A DNA stretch of 64,000 bases from Mucilaginibacter terrae (GCF_031951985.1 NZ_JAVLVU010000001.1:5208001-5272000); one strand, 5' to 3'; numbered from the stretch's first letter, positions 1 through 8,199 are shown. The notes: a model not told the origin generated them from the sequence alone. Numbers and translations are program-made.

Positions 1-1320
1 GCCGTTATAGGTTTCCCATTTATCGGTATAGCCAATTTTAACGGTAAAGGCGTTAAGTTTTTTAAGGGCGCGGGCTTTGGTGTCGGCTGTCATCCAGTCT
101 AAACGCTGAATGCGCTCGCCCAAAGTAACTTTAAGGTTGTTTACCAAACCTACCATGTACTGCTTGGCGGCAGGGGTAAAGTATTTGGCCACATAAAGCT
201 GACCCAGCAATTCGCCCAGGCTGCCATCAACCAAACCGGTCATACGCTCGTAACGTGGAGCCTGCACCTGCTGACCGCTTAATACGCTGCTGAATTTAAA
301 CTGGCTTTTAACAAATGGCGAGCTTAACGAACCTGCCGAACCGCGAAGGATTCCCCATTTCAAGTAAGTTTTCCAATCGGCAACCGGTATAGTACCCAAA
401 AGGCCGTCGGCAGTGGTCATGAATGATGGCGATGAAACCAAAACCGAATCAGGGCTGCCCACTTTTAACTTAGGTAAAATTTCAACCCAGTTTAAGTGAG
501 GCGTAGTTTTAGCTAATGCCGGGGTAGCAAATTTGTTGTAAGTTTTGTTAGGGTCGCGCATGGCCACACGGGTCATTTGTGCTTCGGCCAGTTTGCTCTC
601 GATACCAAAAATTGTTTCGGCATTTTTGGCTGCGGTTTGCGCATCGGTACCGGTTAAGGTAAACAGCTCAACAATATATTGTTTGTAAGCATCCTGTATG
701 CGTTTGGTGCGGGCATCGCTTTTTAAATAGTAATCACGATCGGGCAAACTGGTGCCACCCTGACCAAAACCTACGATGTATTTGGTTGGGTTTTTAGAAT
801 CCTGCCTTACACCAAAGCTAAACAGCGGACTGCCCAGCGCGTTGGCGCGCTCATGAACTATCTCATTAACCACGCCGTTAACATCGGCAATGGCATCAAT
901 GCGTTGCAAATCGGCCTGGATAGGGGTATAGCCACGTTTTTCGATAGCTACCGAATCCATACCGCTGGCGTATAGATCACCTACACGCTGCTCAATGCTG
1001 CCTTTAGGAGCACCGGTTTTGGCGCTGATTTCGGCAGTAATGGCTTGCAGTTTTTTCTTGTTGCCATCGTTAAGCATAATAAAGCTACCCCAGCGGGTTT
1101 CTTTAGCCGGAATTTCGTTGGCTTTTAACCAGCCACCGTTGGCGTACTCAAAAAAGTCGTCGCCTGGTTTAACCGACTTATCCATATTAGCCGGGTCGAT
1201 AAATTTTTTAGGGGGATCGGCCTTAGCCTTTTTGTTTTTTCCACCATCGCCGGCCTGCACGTTTGCCGAAAAGCAAAGCGCTGCTGCGGCCAGCATCCAA
1301 TTTCCAAAATTATATTTCAT
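1..1320 (-). CDS. M13-family zinc metallopeptidase (PepO/neprilysin-like), N-terminal part
   Basis: Reverse-strand frame open from the ATG at 1320 to the window edge: 440 codons with no stop, so the C-terminal part lies outside. Residues 1-23 form a signal peptide (hydrophobic WMLAAAALCFSANVQA). Next comes the family's opening segment, with DPANMDKSVKPGDDFFEYAN then GGWLKANEIP and RWGSF, which is characteristic of peptidase M13. M13 enzymes are usually about 670-690 residues and cleave peptides in the periplasm or outside the cell. The zinc motifs HExxH and ExxxD sit in the C-terminal third and cannot be inspected here. The gene diverges from ssrA and appears to be ordinary chromosome left of the island. 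The family call is secure; catalytic competence is not shown. Confidence 0.9.
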   Translation of the reverse strand, partial: MKYNFGNWMLAAAALCFSANVQAGDGGKNKKAKADPPKKFIDPANMDKSVKPGDDFFEYANGGWLKANEIPAKETRWGSFIMLNDGNKKKLQAITAEISAKTGAPKGSIEQRVGDLYASGMDSVAIEKRGYTPIQADLQRIDAIADVNGVVNEIVHERANALGSPLFSFGVRQDSKNPTKYIVGFGQGGTSLPDRDYYLKSDARTKRIQDAYKQYIVELFTLTGTDAQTAAKNAETIFGIESKLAEAQMTRVAMRDPNKTYNKFATPALAKTTPHLNWVEILPKLKVGSPDSVLVSSPSFMTTADGLLGTIPVADWKTYLKWGILRGSAGSLSSPFVKSQFKFSSVLSGQQVQAPRYERMTGLVDGSLGELLGQLYVAKYFTPAAKQYMVGLVNNLKVTLGERIQRLDWMTADTKARALKKLNAFTVKIGYTDKWETYNG

Positions 1321-1451
1321 GCACTTAATCAAATAAGGTTTTAAAAGTAAGCATTTTAACCATTTATGCAAATGTAACCCTACGTAATTGTTACATGGCT
1401 AAGTATAAAATTTTGTTTGGGGATGATGAAAAGCGGCGTTCGGCAATATTA

Positions 1452-1465
1452 TGTCAGTACTGACA
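1452..1465. promoter_or_regulatory. 14-bp perfect palindrome, possible operator
   Basis: TGTCAGTACTGACA is a perfect palindrome, and TGTCAGTG repeats the half-site at 1472-1479. It lies about 130 bp upstream of the M13 peptidase start and 250 bp upstream of ssrA. The geometry fits a dimeric repressor site, but no regulator can be assigned. Confidence 0.35.
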
Positions 1466-1666
1466 CCATCCTGTCAGTGTTCAAGGCACGTTCAAATGCT
1501 TTAGGAGTCGCGGGTGTTTAATTCATTTTGATGAAACACTAAATTGAACACCACGCAGAAACAAGGGAAAATCGAGTAATTGTGAGGTTACAAGAAGAAA
1601 AATCAAAACGACAGGGAAGGCTCATATACTAATTAAGCATTATTTTAAACTATGGCCTCAAAATTG

Positions 1667-1674
1667 TAGCTTTG
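1667..1674 (+). promoter_or_regulatory. Bacteroidota-type -7 box of ssrA
   Basis: TAGCTTTG matches the Bacteroidota sigma-ABfr -7 consensus TAnnTTTG. Transcription would begin near 1680, leaving a leader of about 35 nt before the mature tmRNA 5' end at 1717, where RNase P would cut. No clear -33 TTTG is present at the usual spacing (TTTT around 1643). Confidence 0.5.
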
Positions 1675-1716
1675 TAACTGCTTAACTGCAACTGGCTACT
1701 GCCACTCTATAAAAAT

Positions 1717-2081
1717 GGGGTCGACCGGAATTGACAGGATGGAGATAAGTAAGTAAGCATGCAGCGCGTTGTGTGAATTAGCGCTTAAATCTGAACGCTC
1801 AAACTTACAAATGGCGAAAATAACTACGCCTTAGCTGCCTAATTTAGAATTAGCATAGCTTTTGTCCCGCCGGTTTTCCGTTTCATCGGATCGGCAATCG
1901 GGGCATCGAAAGATGAAACTGGCTTGCTTAGGGTGTGATAAGCGGGCGAGATAAAGCACCTACGGAAGATGGTACAGGTGAGCAACTGACCTTCCCCTTC
2001 CCGACAATTTAACAGAGCTAAGCATGTAGAAAGCTTACCTTATACCATGTTTGGACGAGGGTTCGAATCCCTCCGGCTCCA
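1717..2081 (+). ncRNA. ssrA: tmRNA (ssrA)
   Basis: Transfer-messenger RNA that rescues stalled ribosomes. The 5' end GGGGTCG pairs with CGGCTCC at 2074-2080 to close a 7-bp acceptor stem (with G-U pairs), followed by discriminator A2081. The T arm GAGGGTTCGAATCCCTC precedes it. CCA is not encoded. The tag frame at 1813-1842 reads GENNYALAA then TAA, the typical Bacteroidota degradation tag ending in ALAA. At about 365 nt it has normal size. The last 13 bases form most of the attachment core of the island that follows, so integration kept the RNA sequence intact. Confidence 0.96.
1813..1842 (+). other. tmRNA proteolysis-tag reading frame
   Basis: Codons GGC GAA AAT AAC TAC GCC TTA GCT GCC TAA encode GENNYALAA. 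This is the resume segment added to stalled proteins and recognised by ClpXP-type proteases through its C-terminal LAA. Confidence 0.9.
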
Positions 2082-2083
2082 CT
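2069..2083 (+). repeat. Left attachment core (attL) inside ssrA
   Basis: CCCTCCGGCTCCACT spans the 3' half of the T stem, the acceptor 3' strand and two bases beyond the tmRNA. It is identical to 18271-18285. The direct repeat delimits the island. Confidence 0.85.
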
Positions 2084-2105
2084 AAGTTCAGTATTAAAAC
2101 AGACT

Positions 2106-2145
2106 AAAAGCCTGCAAATCAGATGATTGCAGGCTTTTGTTTTTT
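2106..2145 (+). terminator. Rho-independent terminator downstream of ssrA
   Basis: A 12-bp stem AAAAGCCTGCAA / TTGCAGGCTTTT (2106-2117 and 2127-2138) is followed by a T-rich tract. It lies inside the island, so after integration it would end ssrA transcription in place of the native terminator now at 18288. Confidence 0.75.
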
Positions 2146-2178
2146 GGTTAAAAACTATATTATTCATCAATTCCCAAT

Positions 2179-2227
2179 AAAAAGGAGCGTAATTCGGTGA
2201 GTAATTTTCATGAAAAAGCTACTCACC
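2179..2227. repeat. Left-end copy of island terminal repeat, with inverted repeat
   Basis: AAAAAGGAG (2179-2187) and GTAATTCGGTGAGTAA (2189-2204) recur near the right end at 18184-18192 and 18199-18214. Only here is there also an inverted partner: GGTGAGTA at 2196-2203 pairs with TACTCACC at 2220-2227. Presence at both ends suggests integrase arm-type or accessory-factor sites (inference). Confidence 0.55.
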
Positions 2228-2251
2228 AAATCGACTTATCGTTTTGATAAT

Positions 2252-2278
2252 CAAGATGTTCAAAAAATGAACATCTTG
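2252..2278. promoter_or_regulatory. Inverted repeat overlapping the integrase promoter
   Basis: CAAGATGTTCA (2252-2262) and TGAACATCTTG (2268-2278) are perfect 11-bp arms around AAAAA. The last TTG (2276-2278) is 20 bp upstream of TAATTTTG (2299-2306), which fits the -33/-7 spacing of Bacteroidota promoters. The palindrome is therefore well placed to control integrase expression. Confidence 0.5.
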
Positions 2279-2298
2279 TATAGAATTAATTGCAAGCT

Positions 2299-2306
2299 TA
2301 ATTTTG
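2299..2306 (+). promoter_or_regulatory. -7 box of the integrase gene
   Basis: TAATTTTG matches TAnnTTTG, 25 bp upstream of the integrase ATG, with a TTG at 2276-2278 as the -33 element. Confidence 0.5.
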
Positions 2307-2331
2307 TTTCACTTTTAATGCTTAAAACATT

Positions 2332-3549
2332 ATGAAAACTAATTTCAGCTTGCTTTTTTATTTAAAGAAGCCAAAGAACTATCAAGGAGGCTTTATGCCG
2401 ATCTATCTCCGTATCACTGTTAACGGCCAACGTTCTGAAACGACTACATGCAGAGAATGCGACCCAACTAATTGGAACGGCATTGCCGGTCGCTTAAAGG
2501 GTACAAAAGAGGACACAAGGTCTTTTAACGCTTACCTGGACAACTTGCAGAAACAGGTTTATGAAGCTCACAGCCAATTAAGCGAAGCGCAAAGTTTGAT
2601 AACTGCCGAAACCCTAAAAAATAAATTTTTAGGTAAAGATGAAAAAGTGAGAATGCTTATCGGCGTATTTAAAGACCATAACAAGAAGATCGGTGCTTTG
2701 GTTGGAAAAGAATACGCTGCCGGTACTTACGTACGTTATCAAACCTCTTTGAAACATACCCAGGACTTTCTGCAATGGAAATATAAAGTTTCAGATATTG
2801 ATATTAAAAAAATTGACCACGACTTTATCACGAACTACGAATTTTACTTACGGACCGAACGTAATTGCGCAAACAACTCTGCTTTTAAATATATCAAGAA
2901 CTTTAAAAAGGTTATCGGGATTTGTCTATCGAGCGGATGGTTAGATAAAGACCCTTTTGTCAACTATAAAATAAGAATCAAACAGGTTGATAGGGTTTTT
3001 CTTAACGAGGATGATTTGCAAAAAATGGCTGATAAGGTGTTTTCCACTGATCGACTGAACCAGGTCAGGGATATATTTCTTTTCTGTTGTTTTACAGGAT
3101 TGGCCTACGCTGATGTCAGCAAACTGGGAAGAAATGAAATAACCAAAGGCCCTGACGGGGAAATTTGGATTTTTACCAAGCGGAAAAAAACAGACACACC
3201 AAGCAGAATTCCACTATTGCCACCAGCGTTAAGCTTAGTAAATAAGTATGCAGATAACCCGGTATGTATTAATTCCGGTAAAGCTTTTCCTGTATGTACA
3301 AACCAAAAAATGAACGCCTATTTAAAGGAGATAGCCGGTGTTTGTGAAATAAACAAGCAATTGACCTTCCATATAGCACGTCATACATTCGCTACTACTG
3401 TGACGCTATCAAATGGTGTTCCGATAGAAAGTGTGAGTAAAATGCTTGGTCACACAAATATTAAAACCACGCAACACTACGCTAAGATATTAGACTTAAA
3501 GGTTAGTCAGGACATGGCTATGCTTAAACAAAGATTAGCAAACAATTGA
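2332..3549 (+). CDS. Tyrosine recombinase (site-specific integrase)
   Basis: 405 residues, the usual length for Bacteroidota tyrosine integrases. The N-terminal ~100 residues form an arm-binding domain (opening MKTNFSLLFYLKKPKNY), residues about 105-205 a SAM-like core-binding domain, and 220-395 the catalytic domain. HxxR is visible at His347/Arg350 (HIARH), His374 lies in LGHTN, and the nucleophile is Tyr383 in QHYAKI. The position of the first catalytic arginine is Ala258 in TGLAYADV. Loss of this Arg is known in IntDOT-type Bacteroidota recombinases, so it need not mean inactivity. Its position just inside the ssrA attachment site makes it the likely enzyme for island integration and excision. 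The ATG at 2332 is preceded by a good promoter. Confidence 0.92.
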   Translation: MKTNFSLLFYLKKPKNYQGGFMPIYLRITVNGQRSETTTCRECDPTNWNGIAGRLKGTKEDTRSFNAYLDNLQKQVYEAHSQLSEAQSLITAETLKNKFLGKDEKVRMLIGVFKDHNKKIGALVGKEYAAGTYVRYQTSLKHTQDFLQWKYKVSDIDIKKIDHDFITNYEFYLRTERNCANNSAFKYIKNFKKVIGICLSSGWLDKDPFVNYKIRIKQVDRVFLNEDDLQKMADKVFSTDRLNQVRDIFLFCCFTGLAYADVSKLGRNEITKGPDGEIWIFTKRKKTDTPSRIPLLPPALSLVNKYADNPVCINSGKAFPVCTNQKMNAYLKEIAGVCEINKQLTFHIARHTFATTVTLSNGVPIESVSKMLGHTNIKTTQHYAKILDLKVSQDMAMLKQRLANN

Positions 3550-3588
3550 AATTTCAGAAAGCGGTATAGGTGGAGATTCTGATGAAAG

Positions 3589-3665
3589 TGACCATTCCAT
3601 TCCGGGGCAAGCTGACCACCCATTCCGCGGCAAACTGACCAGGGTATTCCGGGCGAAAGTGACCA
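3589..3665 (+). repeat. IS21 left-end transposase-binding repeats
   Basis: Four TGACCA-centred units of about 23-24 bp, three of them followed by ATTCCG. Two matching units occur inverted at the right end (6130-6159). They are probably the IstA binding sites. Confidence 0.7.
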
Positions 3666-3733
3666 CTGTAATAGTGTAGCTGGTGCTGAAGAGCGAACCA
3701 TCCTAAGGAGGCAGACATATACACCTCCTAAGC

Positions 3734-5278
3734 ATGGCCAACTTAACAATCAGCATGAGTAAGATAAGAAAGATCTTAAAGTTGTACAGCCAGCAGCGTC
3801 CTCTAATGAGCATAGCTGCCCAGGTTGACGCATCCCGAAACACCGTAAAGAAGTACGTATCCGCCTTTAAGGCCAGCGGCTGCACGTTTGAAGAAGTCAA
3901 TTCCCTGAACGATAAGGAGCTGGAAGACTTTTTTGGCAAGACCAGAGAGCAGCCACCCAGCAGCCGTATGCAGTCCATGCTACGGTGCTTCCCCCACGTA
4001 GATAAAGAACTGAAGCGTACCGGCATGACCCGCTATATGCTGTGGGAGGCCTATATCAAAGAGTTTCCTGATGGCTACAGGTACAGCCAGTTCTGCTTTT
4101 ACTACAACCAATGGAAGGCCAGGGTCAATCCAACCATGCACATGGATCACAAAGCCGGAGATAAGCTGTATGTGGATTTTGCTGGTGAAAAGATGAACCT
4201 TACCGATAAGGATACCGGTGAGATCATATCAGTAGAAGTCTTTGTAGCCATACTAGGTGCCAGCCAGCTTACTTATGCAGAGGCTGTTATGAGCCAGCAA
4301 AAGGAAGACTTTATTGCCGCCTGCGAGAATACCCTGCACTTTATCGGCGGCGTACCCGCCGCCATTGTGCCGGATAACCTCAAAGCTGCCGTAACCAAAA
4401 GCAGCCGCTATGAGCCTACCCTGAATGAGACTTTTGAGGACTTTGCCGAACATTACGGTACCACCATCTTACCTGCGCGGGCGTACCGCCCGCGTGATAA
4501 AGCGCTGGTGGAAGGTGCTGTTAAGATCCTTTATAGCAAGGTCTATGCACCTTTAAACAAACAAACCTATCATTCTCTTGCAGACCTCAATGCAGCGATA
4601 TGGGAAGCCCTGGAGGTGCATAACACCCAGTTCCTCAAAGGACGTAACTATAGCCGCAGGCTTCAGTTCGAGGAAGTAGAAAGGCATACACTCACCCCGC
4701 TTCCGGTCATGCGCTACCAGTTCAAACAGCACTTCTATGCCAAAGTGATCAAGAACGGGCATGTTAACCTGGGCCCTGATAAACACTACTACAGCGTTCC
4801 TTACCGCTACATCGGTAAACGGGTAAAGCTTTTATACTCACGCACAACCGTAGAGATCTTTTCTAACTATGAGCGGATCGCGCTGCACAAACGCAATAAG
4901 AATCCTTACGGCTATACGACAGATAAAGAGCACTTGGCCACCACACACCGCTTTAAGGCGGACTGGTCACCTGATATGTTCCTGGACTGGGCGGCCTCGA
5001 TCCATGAGGATGTCAGGCTGTATATCCTGAAGATACTGGACCGCAAGCAGCACCCGGAACAGGCCTACAAGTCCTGCCTGGGGGTATTGGGCTTTGCCAA
5101 GAAAGCGGGTAACGAGCGCCTGATCGTCGCCTGCCAGCGTGCTTTAAGCTATGGTATTTACAACTATAAGACTATACAAACTATCCTGGAGAACAACATG
5201 GACAGCTATGAAGAAAGCCTGTTCGCAGACGAGCTGCCTATGCCCAGCCACAATAATATTAGAGGGGATTACAAATAA
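3734..5278 (+). CDS. istA: IS21-family transposase IstA
   Basis: 514 residues. An N-terminal helix-turn-helix (about 5-45, with MSIAAQVDASRNTVKKYVSA) is followed by a DDE integrase core. The likely triad is Asp148 (YVDFAGEK), Asp214 (VPDNLKAAV) and Glu260 (DKALVEGAV). A C-terminal beta-barrel-like region follows (HYYSVPYRYIGKRVKLLYS). IstA cuts and joins the element ends, aided by the IstB ATPase encoded 27 bp downstream. The frame is intact, so the element may still be active. Confidence 0.93.
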   Translation: MANLTISMSKIRKILKLYSQQRPLMSIAAQVDASRNTVKKYVSAFKASGCTFEEVNSLNDKELEDFFGKTREQPPSSRMQSMLRCFPHVDKELKRTGMTRYMLWEAYIKEFPDGYRYSQFCFYYNQWKARVNPTMHMDHKAGDKLYVDFAGEKMNLTDKDTGEIISVEVFVAILGASQLTYAEAVMSQQKEDFIAACENTLHFIGGVPAAIVPDNLKAAVTKSSRYEPTLNETFEDFAEHYGTTILPARAYRPRDKALVEGAVKILYSKVYAPLNKQTYHSLADLNAAIWEALEVHNTQFLKGRNYSRRLQFEEVERHTLTPLPVMRYQFKQHFYAKVIKNGHVNLGPDKHYYSVPYRYIGKRVKLLYSRTTVEIFSNYERIALHKRNKNPYGYTTDKEHLATTHRFKADWSPDMFLDWAASIHEDVRLYILKILDRKQHPEQAYKSCLGVLGFAKKAGNERLIVACQRALSYGIYNYKTIQTILENNMDSYEESLFADELPMPSHNNIRGDYK

Positions 5279-5305
5279 GCATTAATAACAAACAACTATA
5301 ACAAC

Positions 5306-6055
5306 ATGAATCAAGACACCTTAGACAAACTGCGGAAGATGAAGTTCTTCGGCATGTTCCATGCTTTCAAAAGCAGCGTGGAAACCGGTAAAACGAATGA
5401 TTATACAGCAGATGAACTGCTGGGCCACCTGGTAGATGCCGAATGGGACGACCGCCAGAACAGGCGCATTGAGCGCACGATCCTATATGCCAAGTTCCGC
5501 TATAAAGCCGCTATAGAGGACGTTCACTACCATGCTGAACGAAGTATCGACCGCAACCAGATCATGCGCTTGGCCGAATGTACGTTCATTGACCGCTTTG
5601 AAAACATCCTGGTCACTGGCAGCACCGGTATCGGCAAAAGCTACGTGGCTTCAGCTATTGGCCATCAGGCCTGTATCCAGGGCTACCGGGTATTCTATGC
5701 CAGCACGCCCAAGCTGTTTGCCAAGCTCAAAATGGCTAAGGCTGATGGCTCGTATATCAAGGAGATCGCTAAACTGGAAAGGACACAACTGCTCATACTT
5801 GACGACTTTGGGATACAGCCTTTTGATGCCCAGAGCAGGGCTGCCCTGCTGGAGATCATCGAGGACCGGCACGGTAAGACCTCGCTAATCATTACCTCTC
5901 AGCTGCCGGTAAGCAAGTGGTTTGAAGTGATTGGTGAAAAGACAATTGCTGATGCTATCCTGGACCGGATCGTTCACGATGCACACCGGATAGAACTGAA
6001 AGGAGAATCGATGAGAAGAAAGCGTGTACCCATAACGGCAAACAACCTTGAATAA
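5306..6055 (+). CDS. istB: IS21-family helper ATPase IstB
   Basis: 249 residues, full length for IstB. Walker A GSTGIGKS lies around 105-112 with Lys111. Walker B LLILDDFG has Asp166/167, followed by a sensor segment SLIITSQLP and the arginine-rich C-terminal ILDRIVHDAHRIELKGESM. It is a DnaA/DnaC-like AAA+ protein that selects target DNA and stimulates IstA. It is transcribed with istA. Confidence 0.94.
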   Translation: MNQDTLDKLRKMKFFGMFHAFKSSVETGKTNDYTADELLGHLVDAEWDDRQNRRIERTILYAKFRYKAAIEDVHYHAERSIDRNQIMRLAECTFIDRFENILVTGSTGIGKSYVASAIGHQACIQGYRVFYASTPKLFAKLKMAKADGSYIKEIAKLERTQLLILDDFGIQPFDAQSRAALLEIIEDRHGKTSLIITSQLPVSKWFEVIGEKTIADAILDRIVHDAHRIELKGESMRRKRVPITANNLE

Positions 6056-6171
6056 AAATAACTTTTAAATACCTATTTTTGACAACGCTTCTTAAGCACC
6101 CGCTGCACATCTCACGTCAGCAAATTGCCTGGTCAGTTTGGCCCGGAACAGGGTGGTCAACTTCTCCATAA

Positions 6172-6837
6172 CATACAGTAGATACCTTTTCATTATTTGT
6201 CTTACCGGATAAAGGTTCTAAGCCGAATGATAGTCATCCATACTGGCAACAGTTAAATGAGTTTAGCAAAACGATGTACGAATTAATGAGGCCATTAACT
6301 TACAAAAGTGATTTGGGCGATAAGGAAGTTTGGCAGCACGCTAAAGAAACAATATTTGACTTGTGGCAAAAGGCATTGCCGATGCTTATTAATTGCCCAT
6401 ACAATCAAAGTTATCTATTGTATGCACTCAGGTATTTAAGGGAAAAGCCTATGAAGTCATCGATGAGGCCTTGCAGGTATAGCCTGGAACGCCCGGTACT
6501 CACATTTATATTGTCCGTTCAGGGGGAGTATTTGAAACTATCGGTAGAGGTTACAGTGGGAAGCCGGGTAATTATCGTACAGCATAAACCGCACTTTTTT
6601 ATTTTCGATGAGCAGATAGGATACTGTTACCAAATGAGAAGCATTCAGGATGATGTATTATTAAACTGGATGGTAGATAACAATAATCAAATTACGGTTT
6701 TAAAGGATGATTTCGAGGAGTTCGATAACGAAATTATAAGCAGGCTTGCCAGTTCTTATCAGGTTTTCTTTTCAGCCAGCAGTAAAAAACGTTTTGACTA
6801 TGATTACGAGTTGGTGAAAGACAAATTGGAAGCATGA
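6172..6837 (+). pseudogene. Truncated gene of unknown function next to IS21
   Basis: The frame is open from 6172, directly at the IS boundary, to the stop at 6837 (221 codons). The first in-frame ATG is only at 6274, and the 34 codons before it (including LPDKGSKPNDSHPYWQQL) read like genuine protein. The natural N-terminus was therefore probably lost when the IS arrived or caused a deletion. If translated from 6274 it gives 187 residues with several beta-rich stretches (VIIVQHKPHFFIFDE) and a charged C-terminus. I do not recognise the family. No matching 5' part lies between the integrase and the IS, so the missing portion has been deleted from the island. Confidence 0.55.
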
Positions 6838-6971
6838 GTAAATGCGTGACTGATCAGCAGCTGCGGCAAACGGCTCCATTCTTACGCCGTCAGCCTCGCC
6901 GCGAGAGCAAAGCGCAGTTGCCCTTTGCAAGAAAATGCCCCTCAATCACCATAGGCGCAAAGGTAGCCCGC

Positions 6972-7058
6972 GCCGGAATAAACTGTCAAGGCTATACGGA
7001 GCGGGGCCGAATTGTCCGCTTTTCAGCGGCTGGCCCCGGCCTTGACAGTTTATCCGGC
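6972..7058. repeat. Large nested inverted repeat (about 87 bp)
   Basis: The outer arms GCCGGAATAAACTGTCAAGGC (6972-6992) and GCCTTGACAGTTTATCCGGC (7039-7058) match except for one extra A. Inside, GGGGCC (7003-7008) pairs with GGCCCC (7032-7037), and CCGC...GCGG forms an apical hairpin. It has no U-tract, so it is not a simple terminator. It could be an origin of transfer, a recombination site or a structured RNA (inference). Confidence 0.6.
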
Positions 7059-7290
7059 TAAGCGCTTTCGGTTGCTTACATGGTAATTAAGCGGCTGGTG
7101 TTCTTTAATAAAATTTTGTTACGGGCACTGGCACCTAACGGTAACTTATCGACGATCTTAGAATGTTGTCTTTCTTACTATAATCATAAAAATCATTGTT
7201 AAAGTCCAGCCTGAGGAGTAAATGCGATCACTTTAAAATCGATTGCATTTTTTATTCAATCATTAAAAATATCTATTCTGTTTCAATTCT

Positions 7291-7298
7291 TATGTTTG
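7291..7298 (+). promoter_or_regulatory. -7 box upstream of the island AraC gene
   Basis: TATGTTTG matches TAnnTTTG about 20 bp before the ATG at 7318. A purine-rich AGAGGAG abuts that ATG. Confidence 0.45.
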
Positions 7299-7317
7299 CA
7301 TAACAGATTTAGAGGAG

Positions 7318-8199
7318 ATGATCCCAATTTATAACATATCAGATTTTCCATCTTTCCAGGCTATAGACGATCAATTTATGCTGGAACGCTTTGAGAGCTT
7401 GCAGCGCCCTCCAAAGTTGCAGTGGCCGCACAAGCATAGTTTTTACGAAATCATGTGGCTGACATCAGGCACATCGGTAAATGTAATCGACTATCATCAA
7501 GTAACGGTCGAGCCGGATATGCTGTTTTTCATCTCACCAGGTCAGTTGCACCTGATGAATCACGCACAATCCGTTAAAGGTTTTTCGCTGACCTTCACGG
7601 AATCATTTTTACTGATTAATGCCACCAATAAAAACGCCTTGAAAGAGTTTGCCTTTTTAGATAATAGCTATGCCAGCCCTTTCTTTAAACTCGACAGCGA
7701 GGCGATTGCTGAACTATCTCCAATTTTGGAATTAATGATGAATGAAGTTATTCGAAAGGAAAAATCACCTCTTATCATAGCTAATCTGCTGTTTGTTTAC
7801 CTGAACCGCATACAGCGACTTATTAATCAGCAATCTACAGGCGACACAGATCCCAATAATGTAGTACGCTATAAATTACTTAAAAAACTAATTGAAGATA
7901 ACTTTAAAACCCAAAATAGTATTGCCTTTTATGCGGATAAGCTGAACCTGACCAGTCACCGGGTTAACGAAATTTGTAAAGCAGTGACCGGAAAAGCTGT
8001 CGGCGTGGTCATCCGTGACCGTGTTTTACTGGAAGCCAAACGCCTGCTCGTGCATAGTGAGCAGGCTATCGGGCAGATCGGTGACGAACTCGGTTTTAGA
8101 GACTTTTCTTATTTTTCCCGTCAATTCAAAAGACAGGAAGGCCTTACTCCGGCAGAATACCGTAAAACAATGCACGGTAAGTACCAAAGCTCGTATTAA
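7318..8199 (+). CDS. AraC-family transcriptional regulator (island)
   Basis: 293 residues. The N-terminal cupin-like sensor domain (about 20-150) contains WPHKHSFYEIMWLTSG and FFISPGQLH, typical of AraC effector pockets. The C-terminal double helix-turn-helix (about 190-288) contains FYADKLNLTSHRVNEICK and ends with the signature LGFRDFSYFSRQFKRQEGLTPAEYR. It probably responds to a small molecule and activates the genes downstream on the same strand (8292-17973). It is the only transcription factor in the island, so it is the natural candidate to control the cargo. The ligand is unknown. Confidence 0.9.
   Translation: MIPIYNISDFPSFQAIDDQFMLERFESLQRPPKLQWPHKHSFYEIMWLTSGTSVNVIDYHQVTVEPDMLFFISPGQLHLMNHAQSVKGFSLTFTESFLLINATNKNALKEFAFLDNSYASPFFKLDSEAIAELSPILELMMNEVIRKEKSPLIIANLLFVYLNRIQRLINQQSTGDTDPNNVVRYKLLKKLIEDNFKTQNSIAFYADKLNLTSHRVNEICKAVTGKAVGVVIRDRVLLEAKRLLVHSEQAIGQIGDELGFRDFSYFSRQFKRQEGLTPAEYRKTMHGKYQSSY

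Larger units (their letters stand above)
1321..1716. other. Intergenic region between M13 peptidase and ssrA
   Basis: No credible gene. It should hold the promoters of the divergent peptidase and ssrA genes. The notable items are a 14-bp palindrome at 1452-1465 and the ssrA promoter box at 1667-1674, listed separately. Confidence 0.6.
3571..6168. mobile_element. IS21-family insertion sequence
   Basis: An istA-istB pair is bounded by complex ends. The left end has four direct repeats containing TGACCA at 3589, 3613, 3636 and 3660 (23-24 bp period). The right end has two inverted copies, TGGTCA at 6130 and 6154, also 24 bp apart. TGGAGA (3571) and TCTCCA (6163-6168) may be the extreme ends. 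Multiple terminal transposase-binding repeats are an IS21 hallmark. I find no convincing target-site duplication, so the exact ends are approximate. It lies 20 bp after the integrase stop and abuts a truncated gene on the right. Confidence 0.8.
6838..7317. other. Non-coding stretch with large palindrome
   Basis: No convincing gene. A forward frame at 6834-7061 runs through a strong hairpin, has an arginine-rich low-information product and looks spurious. The stretch holds the nested inverted repeat at 6972-7058 and the promoter of the AraC gene (7291-7298). Confidence 0.5.

Noticed and set aside
6834..7061. 75-codon forward frame after the truncated gene
   Set aside because: It runs through the large palindrome, overlaps the preceding stop by 4 bp, and its product is an arginine-rich mix without hydrophobic core or family signal.
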